64,000 nt of DNA from Archangium lipolyticum (GCF_024623785.1 NZ_JANKBZ010000016.1:1-64000); one strand, 5' to 3'. Positions 7,486 through 16,503 are shown, counted from the first letter of the stretch. Made by a program: numbers and translations. The notes: a model not told the origin generated them from the sequence alone.

Positions 7486-9333
7486 ATGTCCGGACCGGCC
7501 AAAGAGTCTCAGACGCTGAGCTCCCCCAACCTCGATCTGCACTTTGGCGAGCGCATCGGAAGGTACCAGGTGCTCGCGCAGCTGTCGGTGGGGGGGATGG
7601 CGGAGCTCTTCCTGGGCTTCACGTCGGGGCCGGGCGGGTTCCGCAAGTATGTAGCACTCAAGAGGATCCTCCCGGACGCGCGCAGCAACGAGCAGTTCGA
7701 GAAGATGTTCCTGGATGAAGCGCGCATCACCGCGGCGCTCAACCACCCGAACATCGGGCAGGTGTTCGAGCTGGGGCAGGACGATGAGGGCCTCTTCCTG
7801 GCGATGGAGTTCATCGCGGGGCAGAACCTCAACCAGATCACCTCCGTGTGCCGCCGCAAGGGCGTGGTGCTGCCGCCGGGCTTCAGCCTGTCGGTGGCGC
7901 GGGACGTGTGCCTGGCGTTGCACTCGGCGCACACCTTCACTACGCCGGGCGGAAAGCCCTACCCCGTCATCCACCGGGACGTGGCGCAGAAGAACGTGAT
8001 GGTGGCGTACGACGGGGTGGTGAAGCTGCTGGACTTCGGCATCGCCAAGGCGCGTGACGGGGCCAGCCGCACGCAGGTGGGGATGGTGAAGGGCACCGCC
8101 GGGTACATGTCTCCGGAGCAGGTGCGCTGCGAGCCGCTGGATGGCCGGAGTGACTTGTTCGCCGTGGGGGTGATGCTCCACGAGCTGTTGACGGGCAAGC
8201 GGCTGTTCGCCGGGGAGACCGAGCGCCAGGAGATGGAGATGATCCTCGAGGCGCCGGTTCCGGAGCCGACGGCGCTGGTGCCCTCGATTCCGTCCGAGGT
8301 GTCGGCGGTGGTGCTCAAGGCGCTGACGCGCAACCGGGAGGAGCGCTACGCGAACGGCCGGGACATGGCGAGGGCGCTCGAGGCGGCGGCGGGCCCGCTG
8401 CTCTTCGATGCCGAGCAACGCGCGGCCTTCATGCGCGAGCACTTCCAGAATCGGATGGAGGTGACGCGCCGGTTGCTGGAGAGCGCGGACGAGGCGAGCG
8501 GGCAGGTTGACTCGGGGACGGCGCGGATGCTGGGAGGCGCGGTGGAGGCGGAGCCGACCCCGGTGCGGACGGAGAGACAGCCCGCGGCGCGCGAGCGCCC
8601 GAAGCAGCCGGTGCAGGGACGGAAGCGTGAGGAAGGGGCGCGGGAGCAGAGCGGCACGGCCCGGCTCGAGGCTCCGGTGTCGGGGACGCGGGCGGTCGCC
8701 ACGACGGGCAGGAAGGTGACGCGGACCGCCACGAAGGAGCACGAGGTTCCGAGGGAGCCCGGGGCTTCGAAGGAGCCCGGAGTCACGACGGAGCAGCCGA
8801 AGGCGGGGGCGGGCAGGTTCTGGGGAGCGATCCTCGTGCTGCTGGTGGTGGGAGGAGGCCTGGGTTTCGGAGCGGTGAAGCTGGTCGCGGCGATCCAGGA
8901 GCAGGAGACCACCGGGGCGCCGGCCGTGTTCGTGGGAGACCCGTCTCCGATGACGCCCATCCAGCTGAACGGCGAGGAGCGGAAGGCGGGAGGCACGGAT
9001 CCGTCGGAGGGTGCCACCGCGGAGGCGGGAGCGAAGCCCCCGGTGGAGACGAAGGACACTCAGGCCGTGGTGAAGAAGGACGGTGACGGCGATTCCCCGA
9101 GGAGCGTGAAGCAGCAGGGCTCGCTGACGCTGGTCATCCTGCCGGAGGCGGAGGTGTTCCTGAACGGGCGCTCGTTGGGCAAGACACCGCTGTTCAAGGT
9201 GCCGGTGCCGGTGGGCAAGCACCTGCTGATGATCAAGGGAGCGGACAAGAAGAAGAGGGAGCTCTCGGTGCCCATCGAGATGGGCAAGACGGCGCAGTTC
9301 AAGCTGTCGCTGACGGACATCCCCGAGAAGTGA
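7486..9333 (+). CDS. Transmembrane Ser/Thr protein kinase with C-terminal PEGA domain
   Basis: This 615-residue Hanks-type kinase has a cytoplasmic kinase domain at about residues 27-300: Gly-rich loop LSVGGMAELFLG, VALKR with Lys59, HRD at about 162-164 in the form HRDVAQKN, DFG at about 183, and a TAGYMSPEQ segment. A long Pro/Glu/Arg-rich linker leads to one membrane helix (about 445-470, WGAILVLLVVGGGLGFGAV). Outside the membrane is a PEGA domain (about 545-610, EVFLNGRSLGKTPL). HRDVAxxN replaces HRDLKPxN, as often in myxobacterial kinases. ATG 7486 is chosen; an in-frame GTG at 7462 would add eight residues and would sit within three bases of the last DnaA-like box. No clear Shine-Dalgarno is seen. 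Confidence 0.9.
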   Translation: MSGPAKESQTLSSPNLDLHFGERIGRYQVLAQLSVGGMAELFLGFTSGPGGFRKYVALKRILPDARSNEQFEKMFLDEARITAALNHPNIGQVFELGQDDEGLFLAMEFIAGQNLNQITSVCRRKGVVLPPGFSLSVARDVCLALHSAHTFTTPGGKPYPVIHRDVAQKNVMVAYDGVVKLLDFGIAKARDGASRTQVGMVKGTAGYMSPEQVRCEPLDGRSDLFAVGVMLHELLTGKRLFAGETERQEMEMILEAPVPEPTALVPSIPSEVSAVVLKALTRNREERYANGRDMARALEAAAGPLLFDAEQRAAFMREHFQNRMEVTRRLLESADEASGQVDSGTARMLGGAVEAEPTPVRTERQPAARERPKQPVQGRKREEGAREQSGTARLEAPVSGTRAVATTGRKVTRTATKEHEVPREPGASKEPGVTTEQPKAGAGRFWGAILVLLVVGGGLGFGAVKLVAAIQEQETTGAPAVFVGDPSPMTPIQLNGEERKAGGTDPSEGATAEAGAKPPVETKDTQAVVKKDGDGDSPRSVKQQGSLTLVILPEAEVFLNGRSLGKTPLFKVPVPVGKHLLMIKGADKKKRELSVPIEMGKTAQFKLSLTDIPEK

Positions 9334-9345
9334 CCACCCCTTCCA

Positions 9346-9380
9346 CCCTCTCCCTCTGGGAGAGGGCCGGGGTGAGGGTA
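9346..9380. repeat. Palindromic dispersed repeat, copy 1
   Basis: CCCTCTCCCTCTGGGAGAGGG forms a perfect 10-bp-arm palindrome, followed by CCGGGGTGAGGGTA. The same unit recurs at six other places in the window in either orientation. Here it lies 12 bp after the kinase stop and between convergent genes, where its hairpin could also end transcription. Confidence 0.85.
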
Positions 9381-9419
9381 TCCGCTCCCCGGATCAATCC
9401 CGTGTAACCCCTCCCCTGC

Positions 9420-9734
9420 CTACTTCCTGGTGGGATCGGCGCCTGGGGGAAGACCCTCGACGAGGAGCATCTCCGTCTGAGTGCAGGCCTGCCGGAGGGC
9501 CTTGGCGGCGGCGTACTCGGGAGAAGCCCACCAGGCGCGGGCCTGCTCGGTGGAGGGGAACTCCAGGATGACGAAGCGCTTGGGGTGCCACGAGCCCTCG
9601 AGTGCCTCGGTGGCGCCTCCGCGCGCCAGATAACGGCCACCATAGGAGGCGATCGCCGGCGGAGCGAGCAGCTTGTAGCGCTCGTAGGTCTCCGCGTCCT
9701 TCACCTCGATCTCCACGACCACGTAGGCGGGCAT
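9420..9734 (-). CDS. DUF1330 domain-containing protein
   Basis: This 104-residue protein is nearly all a DUF1330 domain, a dimeric alpha+beta-barrel fold. The start AYVVVEIEVKDAETYERYK and the middle GGRYLARGG are characteristic, as is the RFVILEFPSTEQARAWWASPEY segment. The biochemical role of the family is unknown; some members may bind small molecules. The gene starts 2 bp after the stop of the large ATPase gene on the same strand, so it is probably read from the same transcript. It is not obviously part of the defence-like module. Confidence 0.9.
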   Translation of the reverse strand: MPAYVVVEIEVKDAETYERYKLLAPPAIASYGGRYLARGGATEALEGSWHPKRFVILEFPSTEQARAWWASPEYAAAKALRQACTQTEMLLVEGLPPGADPTRK

Positions 9735-9736
9735 GT

Positions 9737-12700
9737 TCAGGACTCCGGGTGGGCCGAGGGTGAAGTGCGAGCGGCGAGGCGCAGCAGCTCATCATCGGAG
9801 AGCTGATCGGTGGCGAGGGCGGAAGGCTCGGTCTTGACGCGATCCACCTTGCCGTCGCGGGCGATGTGGAATTCACCGACACCCTGGCCGGGAATCCGCG
9901 AGACGTCTACGCGGGCCTCGTTGAGCATGGGCTTCATCTTGTCCAGGGCGGTCTTCTCCTTGACGCGGCCGATGAACCAGGAGCGGATGGTGTCGCGGCA
10001 CTTGTAGTCGAAGTCACCGGGGCTCTGGGTGGCGAGCATCAATCCCAGACCTGCCGAGCGGGCGCGCTTGAGGAGGTTCTCCATGGGCTGCTTGGTGGAG
10101 GGCTGGCGCATGGCGGGCAGGTACAGGTCGGCCTCGTCGAACATGAGCACGGCCTGCAAGCCATTGGAGGGATTGCGGTTGAGCCAGCGCGTCACCTCGA
10201 TGAGCAGCTGGGACACCCAGAAGAGGACGTTGTTGTTGTCGCCGAGGAACTTGGTGCTGATGATGGTCAGGCGCGTCCTGCCGGACTTGGCGTGGAGGCC
10301 GCGGCCGAGCAGCAGGTCCATGTCGAGCTTCTCGGCCTCGGAGCCCAGGAGCAGCTTCGCGTCGATGCGCAGCCGGTCGAGGTCATCGGCGAGCTTGTCG
10401 AACAGCTTCATGTCCAGGCGGCCCGCGGCGTTCACCAGGCGCGGATCCTTGTCGCCGATGAACTTGACGAGATTCTCCAGGCTGACGCTGTCCTGGGTGA
10501 GCTGCACGTACTGATCGAGCGCCTGCGCCAGCAGGGTGCGGCAGGACTTGTCCCGGGGGCTCTGCCGGTAATCCAGCATGCCGGACAGGGCCTCGGCGGC
10601 GTGGCGGGTGGCCTGCTGCCTGTCGAAGTCCGAGAGCGAGGCGAGCCCATCCGGGACGATGGGGATGGCCAGCGGGCGGCCGTGGGGGTGGCCCGGGGTG
10701 AAGAGGGCCACGTCGAGCCGCTCGTGGAGCTGGTTCCTGCGCGCGTTGCGGCGGGCATCCTCGATGGGATGGGTCCAGAAGGAATCCGTGGCGTAGCCAG
10801 CGAGATCTCCCTTCCGATCGACGAGGATGGTGGGGATGCCCTGGAGCAGGAGCTGCTCCACCACGTTGAGGGCGAGCGTCGTCTTGCCACTGCCGGAGCC
10901 GCCGAGGAACGCGGCATGCCGGGTCAGCTCGTCGGGGGAGAAGAGGACGGGCTCGCGCAGCAGGCTGTCCACCTCACCGATGCGGATCGGATCCCGCTTG
11001 CGTGGGGGCATGGGAGGCACGGGAGCTGGAGGCTTCACCGTCACCGGAGGGGCCACGGGCCGGGTGCTCGGCGCGGGCGGGGTGGCCTCCGGTGGGGAGA
11101 CCACGGGCGTGCCGAAGGGAGGCGTGGCGGCCGGGGGCAGGGGCATGGGCACGGGGGTGAGGGCGGGCCCGGTGGCCACGGGGGCGGGGTTCGCCGCGGA
11201 GCGCAGGTCATCCAGGTGGAGGATGTCGCGCAGGGGCTTGAGCTGGGTGAGGGGCCGGCTCGTGCGCAGCCAGGTGGCGAAGTCGGGACGGGACTCGTGC
11301 TGCCGACGGAACTCGCGCAGGGCGAGCAGGGTGCGGTAGTCGCTGTCCTCGATGACCGCGCGGCGCCCTCCCTTGCTGATGAGCTTGCCGAGCTCGATGG
11401 CGGTGGCCGCCTTCGGGTTGCTCGGGAAGTCGCTGGTCCGCACGACGACGGCCGTGCGGCCCCGGGCCAGCTTCCGGGCCTGCTCGATCTGATTCACGAG
11501 CCCGCCCCGCTGGGTGCCCTTGTTGCACAGCGTCACGCGCAGCCGCTGATCCCCCGGGGACATGTCCACGTGGAGGGCCTCACCCTCGGTGCGGACCTCG
11601 ACGCGGTGGCCGGTGTCCAGCTCGTCCATGCTGGCCCGGAGCGCCCACGTGAGGAGCTCGGCGAGCTTCTTGTCCTCCTCGGGAGGTGGCGTGGAGTGCG
11701 TGGAGCGGAAGTCGTTCCAGGCCTGATCCAGCTCCTGGTGTTGCTTCTTCTTCTCCTTCTCCGAGGAATCGGTGCCCGGCGGGGCCTTGAGCTCCAGGGG
11801 GAAGCGCTGGGGCAGCGCGCCATCGCGGACGGCCTGCTCGCGCCAGCGGCGGCAGGCGTCGAGCACCTCGCGCGTGCTCCTGCCGGACAGCGCCTCGAAG
11901 CCCTCGTGGGGGAAGGGGTAGGTGGGCTCGGCCGGATCGAAGGGCGCGTCCTCCACCGCGTACAGGTGCTCCAGCCGGCGCTCGGTGATGAGGCGTGCCT
12001 CCTCGGCCGTGCGCAGGTGCCCCAGCTTGATGGTGTCCGGGTCGCGCTCGATGCGATCCAACAGGGACTTGGGCAGCTGGCCGCTCAGGCCCGTCCAGAA
12101 GTTGTGCAGGCAGCTGATGACGACGATCGACGAGGGCGCGCGCTCGGCGAAGTCGCACAGCATGTGCATGGCCCGCCGGAAGGACTGCGCGTTGGTGGCC
12201 TCGATGTCGAAGCCCTCGAGCTGATCCACGCACAGCACGAGCGACTGGTTGAGCGCCGCCGCGAGCCGGCCGAGGTGCTCCACCATCTCCTGCGGGTGGT
12301 TGTCGTAGATGCGCGGCACCAGCCCGCCGAGCACCTTGCGATCGCTGTCGGACAGGTCCTCGCAGCGCAGGTACTTGAGGACGCGGCCGCGGATGCGCGT
12401 GTCCTCGCGCTGGAGGAAGAGGAGCGCGCGCAGCAGGTCCAGATCGAGCTTCTCGAAGCGGGGCTGCTTCTGGAGATCATCCGCGGCGAACTCCACCAGC
12501 TTGGGGATCTCCTCGGGATCCGCCTCGGGATCCGCCATCAGGGCGGCCACCGGGCCGCAGTGGGCGAGCAGCGCGTCGGAGAGCTTCTGCAACCCGGAGC
12601 GGGGCTCGGACGGCTCGCTGTAGGGCTGATCGAGCGAGTCGATGAGGTTGGAGAGGACGTAGCGCCCGTAGTTGGACGTGGACGTCGTCATCTGCATGTA

Positions 12701-12988
12701 GCCCACGAAGCCGAGCGAGCGCTCATGGGCCATGGTGCGGAAGGCCCGCAGCAGGTGCGTCTTGCCGCAGCCCGAGTCGCCGAGCAGCAGCAGGATGCGG
12801 CCCGAGTCCAGACCGGGAGGCGTGGTGGCGCGCAGGAGCAGGCGCTCGAAGGCGGTGCGCGCCTCCTGGTGCACCGTCTCCACGTCGAAGGGATCCTCGC
12901 GCCAGACCTCGTGGCGGTGCTGGATGGAGTGGAAGACCTCGGTGCGGTCGGAGAGGAAGGCGGCGAGGCGGTTATCGGTCTGGGTCAT
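9737..12988 (-). CDS. Dual P-loop ATPase: N-terminal AAA-like plus C-terminal HerA-like domain
   Basis: This 1083-residue protein contains two nucleotide-binding modules. The first has Walker A GDSGCGKT at about 70-77 and a Walker-B-like LVLCVDQLEG near 260, as in AAA/KAP or STAND-like ATPases. The second, after a Pro-rich linker (about 620-670), has GGSGSGKT at about 696-703, DRKGD just downstream, LMFDEADLYLPA at about 948 and an ATQSPGDFD sensor segment, typical of HerA/FtsK-type DNA translocases (DUF87-like). ATG 12988 was preferred to the TTG two codons earlier. It is the last of three genes with a 36-bp gap to the preceding stop. HerA-type ATPases commonly pair with nucleases in anti-phage systems; here the nuclease is two genes upstream. 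An alternative is a DNA-repair or transfer pump. Confidence 0.88.
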   Translation of the reverse strand: MTQTDNRLAAFLSDRTEVFHSIQHRHEVWREDPFDVETVHQEARTAFERLLLRATTPPGLDSGRILLLLGDSGCGKTHLLRAFRTMAHERSLGFVGYMQMTTSTSNYGRYVLSNLIDSLDQPYSEPSEPRSGLQKLSDALLAHCGPVAALMADPEADPEEIPKLVEFAADDLQKQPRFEKLDLDLLRALLFLQREDTRIRGRVLKYLRCEDLSDSDRKVLGGLVPRIYDNHPQEMVEHLGRLAAALNQSLVLCVDQLEGFDIEATNAQSFRRAMHMLCDFAERAPSSIVVISCLHNFWTGLSGQLPKSLLDRIERDPDTIKLGHLRTAEEARLITERRLEHLYAVEDAPFDPAEPTYPFPHEGFEALSGRSTREVLDACRRWREQAVRDGALPQRFPLELKAPPGTDSSEKEKKKQHQELDQAWNDFRSTHSTPPPEEDKKLAELLTWALRASMDELDTGHRVEVRTEGEALHVDMSPGDQRLRVTLCNKGTQRGGLVNQIEQARKLARGRTAVVVRTSDFPSNPKAATAIELGKLISKGGRRAVIEDSDYRTLLALREFRRQHESRPDFATWLRTSRPLTQLKPLRDILHLDDLRSAANPAPVATGPALTPVPMPLPPAATPPFGTPVVSPPEATPPAPSTRPVAPPVTVKPPAPVPPMPPRKRDPIRIGEVDSLLREPVLFSPDELTRHAAFLGGSGSGKTTLALNVVEQLLLQGIPTILVDRKGDLAGYATDSFWTHPIEDARRNARRNQLHERLDVALFTPGHPHGRPLAIPIVPDGLASLSDFDRQQATRHAAEALSGMLDYRQSPRDKSCRTLLAQALDQYVQLTQDSVSLENLVKFIGDKDPRLVNAAGRLDMKLFDKLADDLDRLRIDAKLLLGSEAEKLDMDLLLGRGLHAKSGRTRLTIISTKFLGDNNNVLFWVSQLLIEVTRWLNRNPSNGLQAVLMFDEADLYLPAMRQPSTKQPMENLLKRARSAGLGLMLATQSPGDFDYKCRDTIRSWFIGRVKEKTALDKMKPMLNEARVDVSRIPGQGVGEFHIARDGKVDRVKTEPSALATDQLSDDELLRLAARTSPSAHPES

Positions 12989-13024
12989 CGGCAATCCCCC
13001 GGGTGCCGTACGAGGAGTGGAGCG

Positions 13025-14041
13025 CTACAGGGCGATGAAGTGGAAGGTGGCGCCGAGGTGGCGGATCTCCGAGGCGGCGACGTCGGAGGGATCCATCAGC
13101 TCGACCATGTCCGCGCGGCTCAGGGACAGGAGGCGCTTCTGGTTGGCCTCGACGAGCCGGTTCTTGAAGGACTGCTCATCCAGCCCCTGGTCGCTCATGG
13201 CGCGCCACACGTGCGAGATGAAGACCCGATCGTCCCCGAAGCGGCCACTGCGCGCGGTACGGGCGGTGTGCAGCACGCGCTCGGCGAAGGCGGGGAGGCC
13301 GTCCTCGGTGGGGCGCGGGGCCGGAGCGGACGGAGCGGGGCTCGGGCGCGGAGTGGAGGGGGCGGGCTCGGAGGTGGGGAGGAGCCAGGATTGGAGGGCG
13401 GCCAGGCGGAGGCTCTCCGCGTCCATGCGCCGAGCGCCCACGCTCCTGGCGGCGAGCTGCTGCATGGCCTGGGCGGGTCCCACCTCGCGGGAGGACTGGA
13501 GCACCTTGCCGAGCAGGAAGGACTGCACGGCGGCCAGGGTGAAGGGCTTGTCCGTCTCCACGCCGAGCTGCTTCCAGCACAGCTCGTCCTGCACGTTCTT
13601 GAGGCTCCGGGTGCCGACGCCGTCGAGCCCCAGCTGCTTCTGCACGAGCACCGCGCGCAGACCGCTGGCGCCGCCGAGCTGCTTCAAATTGCCCGGGGTG
13701 GGAGGCAGTCCCAGTGCGCGCGCCGTCAGGTAGGTGAGCCGGAGCTGCTTCCAGGAGGGAGTCTTCGCGAGGCGCTCCACCCCGAGCGCCTGGAGGGCCC
13801 GGGCGCGTCCCTCGCGGGTGAGGGCCAGGCCCTTGCGCGCCGTCTGCTGCACGAGCCCACCGGCCTCGAGTGCCGCCAGCGTCTCGTCGAGACGGGTGCT
13901 CCACTCGCCACGGGTCCACCGGTGCTCGGCGAAGGGCTCGAGCGCGCGGGACACGGCACTGCGAGCGCCCTTGCCGTCGGCCCGCGACAGCATCCACACG
14001 AGCACCAGCTCGCCCAGGCGAGACACCTCATGCCCCTCCAT
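13025..14041 (-). CDS. Winged-helix-like protein linking nuclease and ATPase genes
   Basis: This protein of about 338 residues has no signal peptide. Residues about 1-85 resemble a winged-helix DNA-binding unit (VSRLGELVLVWMLSRA ... LAALEAGGLVQQTARKGLALT). A Pro/Ser-rich linker lies near 225-245, and the C-terminal 95 residues (FGDDRVFISHVWRAM ... SLSRADMVELMDPSDV) look like a second conserved winged-helix-type module. The ATG at 14041 is chosen because GGAGG sits seven bases upstream and three bases follow the preceding stop; a TTG at 14047 is in frame. It is the middle gene of the nuclease-wHTH-ATPase operon. It may act as an adaptor or DNA/protein sensor. Its function is not established. 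Confidence 0.8.
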   Translation of the reverse strand: MEGHEVSRLGELVLVWMLSRADGKGARSAVSRALEPFAEHRWTRGEWSTRLDETLAALEAGGLVQQTARKGLALTREGRARALQALGVERLAKTPSWKQLRLTYLTARALGLPPTPGNLKQLGGASGLRAVLVQKQLGLDGVGTRSLKNVQDELCWKQLGVETDKPFTLAAVQSFLLGKVLQSSREVGPAQAMQQLAARSVGARRMDAESLRLAALQSWLLPTSEPAPSTPRPSPAPSAPAPRPTEDGLPAFAERVLHTARTARSGRFGDDRVFISHVWRAMSDQGLDEQSFKNRLVEANQKRLLSLSRADMVELMDPSDVAASEIRHLGATFHFIAL

Positions 14042-14043
14042 CT

Positions 14044-15318
14044 TCAACCCTCCCTGTGCGGCGAAGACCCACTCATGGCGTCACGCCGTTGCGAGATGAC
14101 TTCTAGAATAGTGTCGCGGATTTCCTCGAGACGCGCCACCACGTCGTTGGCGAGGAAGCGTAGCACCAGGTATCCGTGCCGTTGGAGGGCGAGGTCCTTG
14201 CGCCGGTCGCGCCGGTAGGCCTCCTCACCCTGGAAGTGGTAGTAGCCGTCGACCTCGATGGCCACGCGCAACCGCTGCGAGAGGAAGTCTACCTCCACCG
14301 GCCGGTTGTTGATGCGGAAGCCGGTGCGCTGGTTGTTCTCGAAGAGACCATGCGTGTCCGGCAGGGAGTCGAGCAGGTCGCGCAGGAAGCGCTCGGCGCT
14401 GCTGCGGGCCTTGTCCGCCGCCTCGGGCTCCCGGGTGGCGGCCTCCCGCGCGAGGGCCGCCTCTCCATAACGGGTGAGGAGCTCGTCCGGAACACCCTCG
14501 GCCGCCAGCCGGGCGAGCGGCCCGGAGAGCGTCTCCGGAGCCTGGACACCCAGCGCCTTCAGCTTGCGCTTCATGGCCTCGGGGGAAGGGGCCTCGAGCT
14601 CCAGCAGACCCTCGCGGACGAGGGCGAGCGCCTGGCTCTCACCGCTCCGCAGGTACGCGTCGACGGCGGGCCGATCCACCTGGAGGGCCACGACGAACGA
14701 GGGGATGGCGTCACAGAACCGGGCGGCGAGCCGGGCCGCGCGAGCCAGCCAGGAGGGGCCGGAGCCCCAGAGCAGGAGCGCCGGGGCCGTACCGGCCGGG
14801 ACGAGCGCATGCAGTGCCACGAGGGCGCGGGTGGGCTCCTGCGCGAAGGCCTCGAGCACCGCGTCGAGAGGCTTCTGGGAATTGTGGGTAACTTGTGGTT
14901 GGAGCAGGCACCTGCACGCGGCGGAGAGATCTCCACCGGGGATGGAGGGGAAGAGCTCGTGGAGGAGGATGTCGCGCTCGTGCGCTGTCTTTCCCTCCAA
15001 CCGCGAGCGCAACTCACCCGGGGGGAGACCGGCGGAGGTACCCAGGAAGTCGGCGGCGTCGGCCTCGAGGTTCCTGGAGCTGGCGAGTGCCTCCAACCAC
15101 TCCCGGACGACCTCGGCCTCGTTCGCGGCGAGGGAGGTGCGGAAGGCCTGACGACGGGAATCGAGCCAGCGGCGCCAGAGCGACATGGCGCCGCCCGGCG
15201 GCCCGGCGAGCACGGTGAGGGTGGGGATGCCCTGCTCGCGCCGACGCTGATGCCGGTCCAGCTCGTGGAGGGCGAAGGAATCGCTCCGTGCATCGGATCT
15301 GGCGAGGGGCACGGACAA
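14044..15318 (-). CDS. DUF559/Vsr-like endonuclease with N-terminal region of unknown fold
   Basis: This protein is about 424 residues long. The C-terminal 120 residues form a DUF559-type PD-(D/E)XK (Vsr-like) nuclease: VEVDFL with Asp near 344, AIEVDGYYHF with Glu/Asp near 354-356, then RRDRRKDLALQRHGYLVLRF. The N-terminal 300 residues are helical. They contain LTVLAGPPGGAMSLW, which recalls a degenerate P-loop lacking the Lys-Ser/Thr pair, and LLLWGSGPSW. The start is TTG 15318 (GGGGA upstream) or GTG 15312; neither is certain. It is the first gene of the operon with the winged-helix protein and the dual ATPase. The predicted role is DNA cleavage, fed or gated by the ATPase. Confidence 0.85.
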   Translation of the reverse strand: MSVPLARSDARSDSFALHELDRHQRRREQGIPTLTVLAGPPGGAMSLWRRWLDSRRQAFRTSLAANEAEVVREWLEALASSRNLEADAADFLGTSAGLPPGELRSRLEGKTAHERDILLHELFPSIPGGDLSAACRCLLQPQVTHNSQKPLDAVLEAFAQEPTRALVALHALVPAGTAPALLLWGSGPSWLARAARLAARFCDAIPSFVVALQVDRPAVDAYLRSGESQALALVREGLLELEAPSPEAMKRKLKALGVQAPETLSGPLARLAAEGVPDELLTRYGEAALAREAATREPEAADKARSSAERFLRDLLDSLPDTHGLFENNQRTGFRINNRPVEVDFLSQRLRVAIEVDGYYHFQGEEAYRRDRRKDLALQRHGYLVLRFLANDVVARLEEIRDTILEVISQRRDAMSGSSPHREG

Positions 15319-15460
15319 GAGCGTCCCCGAAGTCGCGGCACGGCATCAAGGGGGGCCACCCAGCCCCGGTGTCGGGCAGTGGGCATCCCACACGGACGAA
15401 GCATCGCTCCACTTCGGAGTCCATCGGACGGTTGAGGCAACATCCGGTCAGGGGGGCTTC

Positions 15461-15712
15461 ATGCGACGCGCCATGCTCATAGCCGCGATGGGATTGATGG
15501 TTCTGGGAACAGGGTGCCCTGAGGTCTATGGAAAGGGCGGCAAGCTCGACCAGGCAATGGAGATGGACCTGAAGGCGATGCAGGAAGAGCGAAGGCGCGA
15601 GCTGAAGGGGCGGGAGCAGGAGCTGGATGACGAGGAGGAGGGGCACTGCCCCGAGGGCAAGGTGGAGGTTCGTGACTGCACCTCATTGCCCTGCAAAGTG
15701 GAGTGCCAGTGA
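15461..15712 (+). CDS. Small lipoprotein
   Basis: This 83-residue protein has a clear type II signal peptide (MRRAMLIAAMGLMVLGTGC; Cys19). A charged helix (KLDQAMEMDLKAMQEERRRELKG) follows, then a short Cys-containing tail (EGHCPEGKVEVRDCTSLPCKVECQ). It is divergent from the nuclease operon across about 140 bp and overlaps the next gene by GTGA, so the pair is coupled. The tail is likely disulphide-bonded outside the cytoplasm. The function is unknown. Confidence 0.75.
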   Translation: MRRAMLIAAMGLMVLGTGCPEVYGKGGKLDQAMEMDLKAMQEERRRELKGREQELDDEEEGHCPEGKVEVRDCTSLPCKVECQ

Positions 15713-16503
15713 AGTGGAGCACCCTCATCGGTGGCATTGTAGGGTTGGTGTTGCCCGTGCCGCTGATGTTGCTCATCGGCACTCTGCAGCGGGAGCAGCC
15801 GGTGGAGGAGCCTCGGGTAGGTGAGCAGGTGGTTCCGATCCTTCCTCCACACGAGCAGAAGGCGCTTCAGACCTTCGGGCGGGACTGTTGGAGACGTGAG
15901 GACTGCGAGCCGCCGCTCGGTTGTCTGTACTTCGCGGGTGAACGCAAGGGCTTCTGTGGTGGCAGCACGTGTCAGGTGGACTTCCAGTGTGGTGAAGATT
16001 GGATGTGCCAGACGGTGCGTACCCTGGGAGATGGGGGACTGATAAGGACGTGTGTTCCTCCTGGCGTGAGGGCGGAGGGAGAGGCCTGCGTGCAGACCCT
16101 GGGGATGGAAGAGCAGACCTGTGCGCGGGGACTTCGTTGCACGGAGGGGTGGTGTGGCCGCCCCTGCCAGCTGGACGAGCCCACGAGTTGCCCACGAGGC
16201 TTCTTCTGCCGGGAGGGACTGGACGGTCCTTCGTGCTTGCCCTCTTGTGACGGGATACGCTGCCCCGAGGGCCAGGAGTGCATCACCCTGGGTGAGGGCA
16301 TCTCCGCCTGCGCGGAAGTTCGTGGGGAGAACTGCCAGAAGGTGCCCTGCCCCGAAGGTGACCTTTGTTCCGTGTGGCCACCTCGTTACAAGGATTCTCG
16401 ACTGAAGCTGAAGATGGAGTGTACCCACCTCACCTGTGGTGAGGGCAGGTCCGCATGCCCTCCAGGCACTTCCTGTGTCCAGGGAGCTTGCCGGCGTATC
16501 TGA
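15709..16503 (+). CDS. Membrane-anchored cysteine-rich protein
   Basis: This protein of about 264 residues has an N-terminal membrane helix or uncleaved signal (LIGGIVGLVLPVPLMLLIGTL). An exported domain of about 200 residues follows with more than 25 cysteines in CxxGxxC, CPxGxxC and CxxxxGC spacing, like EGF-/Dickkopf-type modules found in many myxobacterial surface proteins. GTG at 15709 overlaps the upstream stop as GTGA, with GGAG at about 15700 at proper spacing; another GTG lies at 15703. It is probably a surface or periplasmic binding protein that works with the small lipoprotein upstream. No enzymatic motif is seen. Confidence 0.75.
   Translation: MKWSTLIGGIVGLVLPVPLMLLIGTLQREQPVEEPRVGEQVVPILPPHEQKALQTFGRDCWRREDCEPPLGCLYFAGERKGFCGGSTCQVDFQCGEDWMCQTVRTLGDGGLIRTCVPPGVRAEGEACVQTLGMEEQTCARGLRCTEGWCGRPCQLDEPTSCPRGFFCREGLDGPSCLPSCDGIRCPEGQECITLGEGISACAEVRGENCQKVPCPEGDLCSVWPPRYKDSRLKLKMECTHLTCGEGRSACPPGTSCVQGACRRI

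Noticed and set aside
9866-14218. A 1450-codon open frame on the plus strand opposite the ATPase and winged-helix genes
   Set aside because: Residue make-up is Gly/Arg/Leu/Gln-heavy with no domains; it mirrors high G+C third positions of the real minus-strand genes, which have clear P-loops and overlaps.
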